Positions 1 to 5,472 of a stretch of DNA of 5,472 bases are shown piece by piece (position 1 is the first letter of the stretch; each line of letters begins with the position of its first letter). Below the pieces are notes generated by a model. That model was not told where the DNA came from, did not search any database, and saw only the letters and a list, made by a program, of their open reading frames with translations. The position numbers and the translations under genes were made by a program. The stretch spans positions 1-5,472 of the forward strand of contig JAOZRQ010000478.1 of the NCBI GenBank assembly GCA_029940115.1. Reading direction: 5' to 3'. This DNA comes from Desulfobacterales bacterium. Its GTDB lineage: Bacteria > Desulfobacterota > Desulfobacteria > Desulfobacterales > 4be13.

Positions 1-213
1 GAAGGCAGTTCCGCCAGCATCGCCGTTGCAGTCTTTCTCGCAAGCGACCTTTCCAGTGTTGCCGCCGACGCATTCATCGCACTCATCGGCGAAGGCAGTT
101 CCGCCAGCATCGCCGTTGCAGTCCTGAGGACAAGCCGTCTTGCCAGTATTCCCACCGACGCATTGGCCACAGCCATCCACTAGGGCGGTTCCGTTCCACA
201 CGCCGTTGCAGTC
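1..213 (-). repeat. 90-bp in-frame tandem repeats encoding Cys-rich DCNG...CVGGNTGK units
   Basis: The last visible part of the cohesin-like gene is an in-frame tandem repeat of 30 codons (units 213-124 and 123-34, then 33-1 cut by the edge). Each full unit carries four cysteines in the order DC, GC or EC, QC or EC, AC, and contains CVGGNTGK. The starts of the second and third units are identical over 33 nt (1-33 and 91-123). Repeats of this kind occur in secreted bacterial proteins, where the cysteines presumably form disulfides; that role is inferred. The number of units beyond the edge is unknown. Confidence 0.9.
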
Positions 214-1770
214 CTTCACTTCCGCTACGAACGGGTCGGTTCCGTCTGTGAGAACCTCTCGGATGTTGGTGCGTCCGTCCTCATCCGGGTCTTCATTCGC
301 ATCATGCACAAGGGGATTCAGCTCGTTTTCGATCTCCTTGTCATCCGGAATTTCATCACCATCATCATCCGGGTCCGTCACATCCGGGTCGCCGTCACCA
401 TCGGTGTCTGTTCCCAATGCCCTTGTGGTGATGATGTAATCCACGCCGCCGATCAGTTCATCATTGATGAACTCCTGGGCACTGAACCGATACTCTTTGG
501 AGGTTCCGGGTACAGGCATCGGTTTGAACGCATCGGCTCTCATGGTGATCGTCTGCACTTCATTCGCTTCCATGGAGATGCCGAAGAATTTGGCCGATGT
601 TCCCGTCAGTTGAACTTCTGTTCCGTCGAGAATCCTGATGTTCTCTCCTCCGCTGCCCGCGTCTGTCCATCGCTGGAAAAGGTCCTTCAGATCAACGATG
701 ACTCTTGCGCCGTCGTTATTGAGCAAACCGTCCTGGTCCTCGAACACGATGTCAACATTCACCGCCTGATCTTCAGGGTTGCCCACGTTTACGTCGAATT
801 TGTCCGTGACCTTGTTCAACAGACCCACCACATTGAAGTTTCTCCAAGCGATGTTGTTGTTGTTGCGAGTATTCGTCACGGGCCTGTTGCCTTCGAGGAC
901 GGCCATTGGATCATCATCATTCAGCAGACGGACATAGAAGCAATAGTGGCCCGGTTTGGGAATTTCGCTTTCGTCCCAGCGGATCACCACGTCTTCACTG
1001 GCATTCGGCTCAAGGTCGTCAATTGCTGCCGTTCCGACCTTTGACCAGCCGTTGGGCCAGCCGCTTCCGAGAGAGGAATTGATTCGATAAACCTCAACGG
1101 TTGTATCCATGGCAGTCAGATTGCCGATGTTCCTCACCCGGACATAAACGTAATTGTCCTGTCCGTATTTCACATTCTGATACTGATACACACCATCATT
1201 CTGGTTTCGCACCCAAACTGCCGGGCTGTACCAGATTCTACTGATGCTGTGGGGCTCTGAGCCGTTATCCGGAGCGGGGTCTGCGACCCAGACATCAGGA
1301 CGGGCCGGGGTGAATTTTCCGGTCCGGGTGGACCAGCCGTTAAAATCATCTTCGATGGCGGTGAAGCTCAAGTTGCAGACAGCGGCCTTGATCACCTTGA
1401 AGGTGAGTGTCAGCAACATCCCGCTGTTCCCTTTTGCGATCCCGGTCTCCCCGACTTCCGCGCCGCCGACTCTGACACGACCCGAAGAGAGTTCGTTCCC
1501 GCCGAAATAAGCGAACCCGTCCTGAATCAGGGAGCCGCGTTCATTCTGACTGAAGGTCAGCACATTGGCGTCATACAGGATGTCAAACCCGAAAGCAAAG
1601 GCTTCTCCGGGCGTATCCTTGAGGGAGACGGTAAACGTGACATCGTCTCCCACAGACGCGGCTTGGTCATTCAGCTCGATCACCGCCGCATCTGCGCTTG
1701 CAACCTGGAAGCAGGCCATGACGGCCACAATAGCGAGCATCCAGACATTGTTTCTCCAATTGAGTATCAT
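1..1770 (-). CDS. Secreted cohesin / CARDB-like / TSP3 / Cys-rich repeat protein, 3' part outside window
   Basis: This reading frame is open from ATG 1770 to the window edge (590 codons, no stop), so the C-terminus is missing. I chose ATG 1770 because AAGGAGG (1785-1779) lies 8 nt upstream; ATG 1776, two codons earlier, would be only 2 nt away. Residues 1-26 form a signal peptide (RNN, then a hydrophobic core, VASA before DAAV). A VMAC at 17-20 leaves a lipoprotein as a weak alternative. Residues 28-140 look like a cohesin domain: SVGDDVTFTVSL, FGFDILYDANVLTF and SGMLLTLTFKVIKA are typical strand motifs. Residues 178-317 resemble a CARDB-like adhesive domain (YVYVRVRNIGN, GHYCFYVRLL). Residues 318-450 are beta-rich and not recognised. 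Residues 455-513 are Asp-rich calcium-binding, TSP3-like (DTDGDGDPD). From 520 come Cys-rich 30-residue repeats. The protein is probably extracellular or surface-bound and follows the dockerin-bearing gene on the same strand. The domain calls come from motif reading, not a profile search. Confidence 0.93.
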   Translation of the reverse strand, partial: MILNWRNNVWMLAIVAVMACFQVASADAAVIELNDQAASVGDDVTFTVSLKDTPGEAFAFGFDILYDANVLTFSQNERGSLIQDGFAYFGGNELSSGRVRVGGAEVGETGIAKGNSGMLLTLTFKVIKAAVCNLSFTAIEDDFNGWSTRTGKFTPARPDVWVADPAPDNGSEPHSISRIWYSPAVWVRNQNDGVYQYQNVKYGQDNYVYVRVRNIGNLTAMDTTVEVYRINSSLGSGWPNGWSKVGTAAIDDLEPNASEDVVIRWDESEIPKPGHYCFYVRLLNDDDPMAVLEGNRPVTNTRNNNNIAWRNFNVVGLLNKVTDKFDVNVGNPEDQAVNVDIVFEDQDGLLNNDGARVIVDLKDLFQRWTDAGSGGENIRILDGTEVQLTGTSAKFFGISMEANEVQTITMRADAFKPMPVPGTSKEYRFSAQEFINDELIGGVDYIITTRALGTDTDGDGDPDVTDPDDDGDEIPDDKEIENELNPLVHDANEDPDEDGRTNIREVLTDGTDPFVAEVKDCNGVWNGTALVDGCGQCVGGNTGKTACPQDCNGDAGGTAFADECDECVGGNTGKVACEKDCNGDAGGTAF

Positions 1771-1778
1771 TATCATAC

Positions 1779-1785
1779 CCTCCTT
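1779..1785 (-). promoter_or_regulatory. Shine-Dalgarno site of the cohesin-like gene
   Basis: On the minus strand this reads AAGGAGG, a near-perfect complement to the 16S rRNA 3' end. The spacing to ATG 1770 is 8 nt, against only 2 nt to ATG 1776, which favours the shorter start. It follows directly after a 6-bp hairpin (1801-1786), so folding of the leader could affect access to it. Confidence 0.85.
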
Positions 1786-1835
1786 ACCGAATGGTTTCGG
1801 TGCGGCAGGTTCCGGGAAGTGGCCGGAAATGCCGC
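1786..1835 (-). promoter_or_regulatory. Two stacked hairpins in the intergenic gap, abutting the Shine-Dalgarno site
   Basis: The gap between the two genes holds two adjacent inverted repeats. The larger (1835-1802) has arms GCGGCA/TGCCGC and inside them TTCCGG/CCGGAA, so about 12 bp with a small internal loop and a 7-nt apical loop. The smaller (1801-1786) is ACCGAA, loop ACCA, TTCGGT. There is no T-run after either on the minus strand, so this is not an intrinsic terminator and readthrough from the upstream gene is plausible. Possible roles are mRNA processing or stability between cistrons, or control of translation of the second gene. I do not recognise a known riboswitch. Confidence 0.7.
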
Positions 1836-1892
1836 ATATGGTGGCTTTTACGTTCTGCACTCACGGTTAAATTTCCCAATCAAAAGTTAAGA

Positions 1893-3956
1893 CTACGGAA
1901 AATCAATTTGTTCGGTTACACCGCAACAACTAATATCCGCAGAGACAGTATGCCTCACTGTTGAGGGAAAGGTCAATTCTTCAAAAGAGAAGCCAAATGT
2001 GTAGGTACTGCTATTACACTCACAAGGCAAACCTTCAAACACGCAACGTCCATTCATGTCAGCAGATACCCTGCTGTCATAACCACTGCTACTGCTCATA
2101 CGTATCTCAGTTCCCTGTTTCAGAGGAACTCTTATTCCTTCGGAATTCAGATAGGTGAAAAGCCCTGTAAATGTTTTGCCAATATCATCACCCACCTGCA
2201 CTCTTACAAACGCCTCGGTCTTATTTCCCTTACTGTCCTGAGATGTTGCAGTAATCCTACAGAATCCTGCCGGTCCAGCCGAGGGGACCATGGGAGACTC
2301 TCTGAAATAACCTGGATAAACCGGATCCGCCGTTCTGGGTTGAAAAGAGTAGATGTCACCGCATGTTGAACTCCAAGTCACAGAGAAAGTGTCTCCTTCT
2401 GGATCTTTAAGGGTGACATAAAGCGGATTCTGGGAATTACCCAATGTTTCGCCCACATTCACCTTGGGATCCGCAAACATTGCTCTGATATCCGGTGCGC
2501 GGTTGATCGCATTTTCTTTTCTGAAAGGAAGAATTCCATCTGCCGACGCGCCAGCAGAGTCTCTGCCATTTCCATTGGTATCATCCAGATTTCGGCAACC
2601 TCCGATGTTGTACCCTCGATAACAGCTTGCCTGCACAGTTGGCGTGGAGATGATGACCGTCTTGCTTTTATCCGTGTTGACACTGAAAGTACCATCCCCA
2701 TCGTCCACCAAGTAATACCGGTTCCCTTTGATTCTGGTATAAACCCTTATTCGCTCATTTCTCTTGACTGTAAACGAGGAAGGAGGGACCGATCTGCATC
2801 TCCTGCAAGTTCTACAGTTTCGCTGAGGAGAGGTACCTCTGTATGAAACACCTTCTGCCCACCATTTCAGACCAGCAACAGGATAAGCAGGTCTCAATTC
2901 TTCATCCCTGAAAGTAAATCTGAAGCAGGAATGCTCTCTCAACGGCTCATCACAGTTCCATGAAGAGAAGTGGGAGACACTGCCGCACATCCAAAAAGTG
3001 CCTTCCCAGCTTTCCACCGTGCTCTCCCCTTCTTCATGCCACAGGCCATCTTCAGGGTTGTACCACCACAGTGGAATTTTATCTCCGACAGAAACATCAA
3101 TTCCATCCGGAACCTTCATGCAGATCGTGGCTTGGCCAGCCAACTGACTGATCGGATTGCCATTCTGATCTTTGAGATCGAAATTCATCATGGCAAAGCT
3201 GTTTAATGAGATCACGGGCTGATCCGGGTCTGCTGTTTTGGGAACCGCTCGGAAATCGCCACCAGGAGCCGCATCTATCTCAGTCGTGGTGGGATCAAGA
3301 TAGGTGACATCTCCTGTGATCTGAGTCACGCCTTCAGGAAATGCTTCAGAGGGGATGGTCAGCTCTCCAACCTTTGCCCCATATGCGACGATATCAACAC
3401 CTGTCGAAACATCTTCCTCCTGAGTGATTTCGTCGGTTATCTCAAGCAACTTGATTTCGATATCAAAATCATTTTCGACATCAGAACGAGCGGCTTTTGC
3501 ATAACCCGTAGCAAATCCTCCAGCAGTCACTTTGATTAAGAACATCTCGCCGTCAAGGGTATCAGTGATCTCAGCGCCAGTGACCTGAATGGCGAAGTCA
3601 CCCATGTCGTCAGTGGTGCCGCTAACTGATCCGACTTCCAAACTGGCTCCGGCTATTGGAAGGCCGTTGCCACGAACATGCCCGGTAATGGTACCGGATG
3701 TAAACGCCGGCGCATCGAGACAACTCGATTCCCCCGCAGCCCGCCGTGCAATGCACCGAACATCCGCGGGCGTACACTTGCCATCCTCATTCACATCACA
3801 GCAGATGTCCTCACAGCTCGTGCAAGTCTTCATGTACTTGTCGAACGCGTCTTGGGCATCCTGTGCCGTGAATGTGTCCTTGCCATCGCACTGGGCAAAG
3901 ACCGGGCTGGTGAACATGGACACCAGCCAAACCATTGCGATAAAAACCTTGAACAT
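1893..3956 (-). CDS. Secreted multidomain protein with N-terminal dockerin-like region
   Basis: This is a complete gene of 687 codons from ATG 3956 to TAG at 1895-1893. In-frame ATGs also exist at 3962 and 3965; GGAGG at 3971-3967 is 10, 4 and 1 nt from the three, so 3956 or 3962 is likelier than 3965. Residues 1-21 are a signal peptide ending SPVFA. Residues 22-80 are dockerin-like: the second half has a canonical EF-hand-type calcium loop (D54, N56, D58, K60, T62, D65 in DVNEDGKCTPAD), while the first half (CDGKDTFTAQD) is degenerate. Residues 87-170 resemble a carboxypeptidase-regulatory-like beta-sandwich (GTITGHVRGNGLPIAGA). Residues 185-338 form a larger extracellular domain with PLWWYNPEDGLWHEEGE and SVSHFSSWN. 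Residues 373-411 are very basic with CRTCRRC. Residues 486-589 are PKD/cadherin-like (DPEGDTFSVTWS). Residues 594-687 are a final beta-sandwich. No catalytic domain is visible. It is probably a structural or binding protein co-transcribed with the downstream cohesin-like gene. Confidence 0.95.
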   Translation of the reverse strand: MFKVFIAMVWLVSMFTSPVFAQCDGKDTFTAQDAQDAFDKYMKTCTSCEDICCDVNEDGKCTPADVRCIARRAAGESSCLDAPAFTSGTITGHVRGNGLPIAGASLEVGSVSGTTDDMGDFAIQVTGAEITDTLDGEMFLIKVTAGGFATGYAKAARSDVENDFDIEIKLLEITDEITQEEDVSTGVDIVAYGAKVGELTIPSEAFPEGVTQITGDVTYLDPTTTEIDAAPGGDFRAVPKTADPDQPVISLNSFAMMNFDLKDQNGNPISQLAGQATICMKVPDGIDVSVGDKIPLWWYNPEDGLWHEEGESTVESWEGTFWMCGSVSHFSSWNCDEPLREHSCFRFTFRDEELRPAYPVAGLKWWAEGVSYRGTSPQRNCRTCRRCRSVPPSSFTVKRNERIRVYTRIKGNRYYLVDDGDGTFSVNTDKSKTVIISTPTVQASCYRGYNIGGCRNLDDTNGNGRDSAGASADGILPFRKENAINRAPDIRAMFADPKVNVGETLGNSQNPLYVTLKDPEGDTFSVTWSSTCGDIYSFQPRTADPVYPGYFRESPMVPSAGPAGFCRITATSQDSKGNKTEAFVRVQVGDDIGKTFTGLFTYLNSEGIRVPLKQGTEIRMSSSSGYDSRVSADMNGRCVFEGLPCECNSSTYTFGFSFEELTFPSTVRHTVSADISCCGVTEQIDFP

Positions 3957-3965
3957 TTTCATCAT

Positions 3966-3974
3966 ACCTCCTTT
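3966..3974 (-). promoter_or_regulatory. Shine-Dalgarno site of the dockerin-like gene
   Basis: The minus strand reads AAAGGAGGT, directly followed by ATGATGAAAATG, so three in-frame ATGs compete. Spacing favours the third (3956) or the second (3962); the first has its ATG touching the site. The layout (SD, TATGAT, then another ATG) closely resembles that of the downstream gene. Confidence 0.85.
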
Positions 3975-4094
3975 ACAAGACTAATAAAGACTGAACGCCT
4001 TTGTTGATGCGGCATAAGCCGCTGGTTTACCTCTTTGAATCTTTGTCAGATTTCCCACCTCCTTTCAGGACTAAGGAATCTCTGTCCCTTTTTC
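3975..4094 (-). promoter_or_regulatory. Leader region of the operon with hairpins and a second SD-like site
   Basis: This stretch between the repeat array and the first gene contains a small hairpin at 4022-4009 (GCGGC, loop TTAT, GCCGC). It also has a second perfect AAAGGAGGT at 4065-4057 with no ATG, GTG or TTG start at usable spacing downstream. That SD-like site sits in the loop of an imperfect inverted repeat (GATTCC at 4080-4075 with GGAAATC at 4055-4049, one bulged A). I could not identify a convincing sigma-70 or sigma-54 promoter, so the transcription start is not placed. Confidence 0.5.
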
Positions 4095-4648
4095 TTACCT
4101 AATATGCGGGAAGAGGACTTTTTCTTACACACTCTGGCATTTTTTTTGTTCCCGCTTTCGCCTCACTTATATGAATGTCCAAACCCAATGATCTCAGACA
4201 TTTTTTTTCATTTTTTTTTGAGATCAAAGCCATCCTTACTTATCTAATGTGCAGGAAAGAGATTTTTTTTTTACACATTCTGCCATTTTTTTGTTCCTGC
4301 CGCCCTTTACCTTTATGAATGCCCAAACCCGATCATCTTGGACATTTTTTTTCATTTTTTTTGAGACCAGGATAATCAAAGCCATCCTTACTTATCTAAT
4401 GTGCAGGAAAGAGATTTTTTTTACACACACTGCCATTTTTTTGTTGCTGCCTCTCTTTACCTTTATGAATGCCCAAACCCGATCATCTTGGACATCTTTT
4501 TTTCATTTTTTTTTGAGACCAAGATAATCAAAGCCATCCTTACTTATCTAATGTGCAGGAAAGAGATTTTTTTTTACACATTCTGCCATTTTTTTGTTCC
4601 TGCCGCCCTTTACCTTTATGAATGTCCAAACCCGATCATCTTGGACAT
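4095..4648. repeat. AT-rich tandem repeat array, 152-bp unit, about 3.6 copies
   Basis: The units begin at about 4095 (divergent, about 141 bp), 4236, 4388 and 4540; the last three starts are exactly 152 bp apart. The fourth copy is truncated at 4648. Each unit begins near TTACTTATCTAATGTGCAGG and has T-runs of 7 to 10 bases. It contains two inverted repeats: GCAGGAA/TTCCTGC (arms about 37 nt apart) and ATGTCCAA/TTGGACAT (11-nt loop). Frames that happen to be open here are low-complexity Phe/His-rich translations that simply repeat with the DNA, so I call no gene. The array lies directly upstream of the operon leader. Its function is unknown; it may be a structured RNA, curved DNA or a protein-binding array. 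Confidence 0.92.
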
Positions 4649-4673
4649 ATGTCAACAACCTTCCTTCCGGAAA

Positions 4674-4860
4674 GCGACATTTTTTTTGACATTCCAGGTT
4701 TTCCCTGATGCTGAAGGGAATGAGACGCAAGAAGGGCTGCCCAGTCATTGAGGTTGAGAGGCATTGGGTCTCAAGTTGTGAAGGTTGAAAGACAATGAGA
4801 CCGCCCTTCTTGCACTCCTTTGGTTGAGCTCTCTCACACTTGAACCGGTGCCCTGAAAGG
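4674..4860. repeat. Copy A of a ~185-bp interspersed repeat with nested inverted repeats
   Basis: The copy starts with GCGACATTTTTTTTGACATT and ends near CTGAAAGG. Inside are the hairpin TTCCCT/AGGGAA (4701-4706 with 4715-4720), a perfect 10-bp inverted repeat CAAGAAGGGC/GCCCTTCTTG (4728-4737 with 4803-4812), and nested in it GGTCTCA/TGAGACC (4767-4773 with 4796-4802). The inner and outer 3' arms are directly adjacent. From 4688 it aligns without gaps over about 173 nt to the copy at 5243. No transposase or gene is associated with it. Confidence 0.85.
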
Positions 4861-5242
4861 ATGCAGGTGACGGAGGTGCAAAGAAGGTCCTTTAGGATGG
4901 CAAGCTCTCAGCCATTGCCAATCTTTGCACTCCTTTTGCTTGAGCCTCCACAAGCAATGATGGGACAAAAGTTTCCCGCCAAAAACTGGGACACAAGTTT
5001 TTGCACCAAGTCAAGAAAATGGTGGAAGATGGCGCGTGTGATTGAAGGAATGCCGCCCGACTCTGCCAACGAGGATGCCCGCACCATGGGGGATGGCGGA
5101 TGTCAACAACCTTCTGCGCCACAAACCCGCACAAACCCAAGAAAACGATGAATCCCACGCCAGCAAGGAAGGACGGCAATCCGTGCAATCCGTGCAATCC
5201 GCATGATCCGCGGTTCGAATGCGAGGAAGCAACACTTTGTCT
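4861..5242. other. Non-coding stretch between two ~185-bp repeats, with hairpins and short repeats
   Basis: I see no gene here: open frames on both strands lack a ribosome-binding site and overlap the repeats. It contains an inverted repeat GTGCAAAGA/TCTTTGCAC (4876-4884 with 4922-4930) enclosing TGGCAA/TTGCCA (4898-4903 with 4915-4920). It also has a 14-bp direct repeat at 26-bp spacing, TGGGACAAAAGTTT (4961-4974) and TGGGACACAAGTTT (4987-5000). The second copy overlaps a hairpin AAAACT/AGTTTT (4982-4987 with 4996-5001). The 15-mer ATGTCAACAACCTTC at 5100-5114 also occurs at 4649-4663, just before copy A of the ~185-bp repeat, so the flanking DNA appears partly duplicated with it. Confidence 0.7.
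5176..5211. repeat. Short 9-bp tandem repeat (GCAATCCGT-like), four units
   Basis: Four consecutive 9-bp units lie at 5176, 5185, 5194 and 5203. The first two are identical (GCAATCCGT), the third ends in C, and the fourth is diverged (ATGATCCGC). Because the period is a multiple of three, both strands read as a repeating tripeptide, which explains the spurious repetitive open frames here. From memory, similar ATCCGTG-type repeats occur between genes in several environmental bacteria, but I have not verified this. Confidence 0.75.
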
Positions 5243-5415
5243 GACATTCCAAGTTTTCCCTGATGCTGAAGGGAATGAGACGCAAGAAGGGCTGCTCAGT
5301 CATTGAGGTTGAAGGGCAACGAGTCTCAAATTGTGGAGGTTGAAGGGCAATGGGACCGCCCTTCCTGCACTCCTTTGGTTGAGCTCTCCCACGCTTGAGC
5401 CGGCATCCTGAAGGC
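5243..5415. repeat. Copy B of the ~185-bp interspersed repeat
   Basis: This copy aligns to 4688-4860 without insertions or deletions, with about 20 differences by eye, nearly all transitions. The outer inverted repeat is kept with one mismatch (CAAGAAGGGC with GCCCTTCCTG), and the inner arms pair through a possible G-U wobble. It lacks the GCGACATTTTTTTT lead-in that copies A and C have; instead CAACACTTTGTCT precedes GACATTCC. Its end runs directly into the next copy. Confidence 0.85.
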
Positions 5416-5472
5416 GACATTTTTTTTGACATTCCAAGTTTTTCTTGATACTGAAGGGAATGAGACGCAAGA
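5414..5472. repeat. Copy C of the ~185-bp repeat, cut by the window edge
   Basis: The third copy begins with GCGACATTTTTTTTGACATT like copy A and continues to the edge through GAGACGCAAGA. Its GACATTCC starts 185 bp after that of copy B, so B and C are in direct tandem. The first small hairpin is changed: the left arm reads TTTCTT instead of TTCCCT, while the right arm AGGGAA is unchanged, so pairing there is weaker or relies on wobble. Confidence 0.8.

Noticed and set aside
304..1044. A 246-codon open frame on the + strand
   Set aside because: It lies wholly inside the minus-strand cohesin-like gene, lacks a Shine-Dalgarno site and shows no recognisable domain, whereas the minus-strand frame gives clear secreted-protein domains.
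1777..1892. Possible cyclic-di-GMP or other known riboswitch between the genes
   Set aside because: Some short words looked suggestive, but the conserved core of the GEMM class does not align; only simple hairpins are supported.
4095..4648. Possible CRISPR array
   Set aside because: The repeats are about 152 bp and contiguous, with no short repeats separated by unique spacers and no cas gene.
4035..4751. Overlapping + strand open frames of 70-116 codons with repeated Phe-rich and 'LYECPNPIILDI'-like sequence
   Set aside because: They are direct translations of the 152-bp tandem repeats, with no ribosome-binding site, shifting frames between copies and homopolymer-encoded Phe runs.
4840..5151. 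A 103-codon + strand open frame
   Set aside because: It needs a non-ATG start (TTG), has no Shine-Dalgarno site, spans the edge of a repeat and several hairpins, and has no recognisable domain. A fragment of an old gene cannot be excluded.
5205..5232. GGTTCGAAT, resembling the T-loop of a tRNA
   Set aside because: The flanking bases do not form a T-stem, and no acceptor, D or anticodon arm can be found around it.
5103..5432. A 109-codon minus-strand open frame
   Set aside because: Most of it is the ~185-bp repeat and its repetitive 'RIARIARIA' part comes from the 9-bp tandem repeat; no ribosome-binding site precedes it.
4674..5472. Possible insertion sequence
   Set aside because: No transposase frame is present and I could not find matching terminal inverted repeats or target duplications at the ends of the ~185-bp units.

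Overview
The window holds two adjacent minus-strand genes for large, secreted, multidomain proteins (together roughly positions 1 to 3965), followed on the + coordinate by about 1.5 kb (3966 to 5472) with no convincing gene and several families of structured DNA repeats. The style suggests a large-genome bacterium: classical signal peptides, very strong AAGGAGG Shine-Dalgarno sites, cohesin-like and dockerin-like modules, acidic calcium-binding repeats, Cys-rich 'DCNG...CVGGNTGK' repeats, and repeat-rich intergenic DNA. My impression is a Desulfobacterota-like or other environmental multicellular or surface-attached bacterium. That is inference only, because no taxonomic marker gene is present.

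Layout, read in the direction of transcription (right to left). From 5472 down to about 4650 lies a repeat area: copies of an element of about 185 bp (4674-4860, 5243-5415 and a partial copy 5414-5472), a unique stretch with hairpins and short direct repeats, and a 9-bp tandem repeat (5176-5211). From 4648 down to 4095 is a tandem array of about 3.6 units of a 152-bp AT-rich repeat with helically spaced T-tracts and two inverted repeats per unit. One of these inverted repeats shows a compensatory base-pair change between copies. Then comes a leader of about 130 nt with two copies of AAAGGAGGT, the second being the ribosome-binding site of the first gene.

The first gene (start about 3956, stop 1893) encodes a secreted protein of about 687 aa: signal peptide, dockerin-like calcium-binding region, carboxypeptidase-regulatory-like beta-sandwich, a large extracellular domain ending in a 'SVSHFSSWN' motif, a basic CxxCxxC segment, a PKD/cadherin-like domain and a C-terminal beta-sandwich. 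After a gap of about 120 nt containing two stacked hairpins comes the second gene (start about 1770), which runs off the left edge after 590 codons. It has a signal peptide, a cohesin-like domain, a CARDB-like domain, an unrecognised beta-rich region, a TSP3-like acidic calcium-binding region and Cys-rich 30-residue repeats.

The most interesting reading is that a dockerin-bearing protein and a cohesin-bearing protein are made from one likely transcript and exported together. They may form a non-cellulosomal extracellular complex. The upstream repeat array, whose copies keep base-pairing, is the second notable signal.
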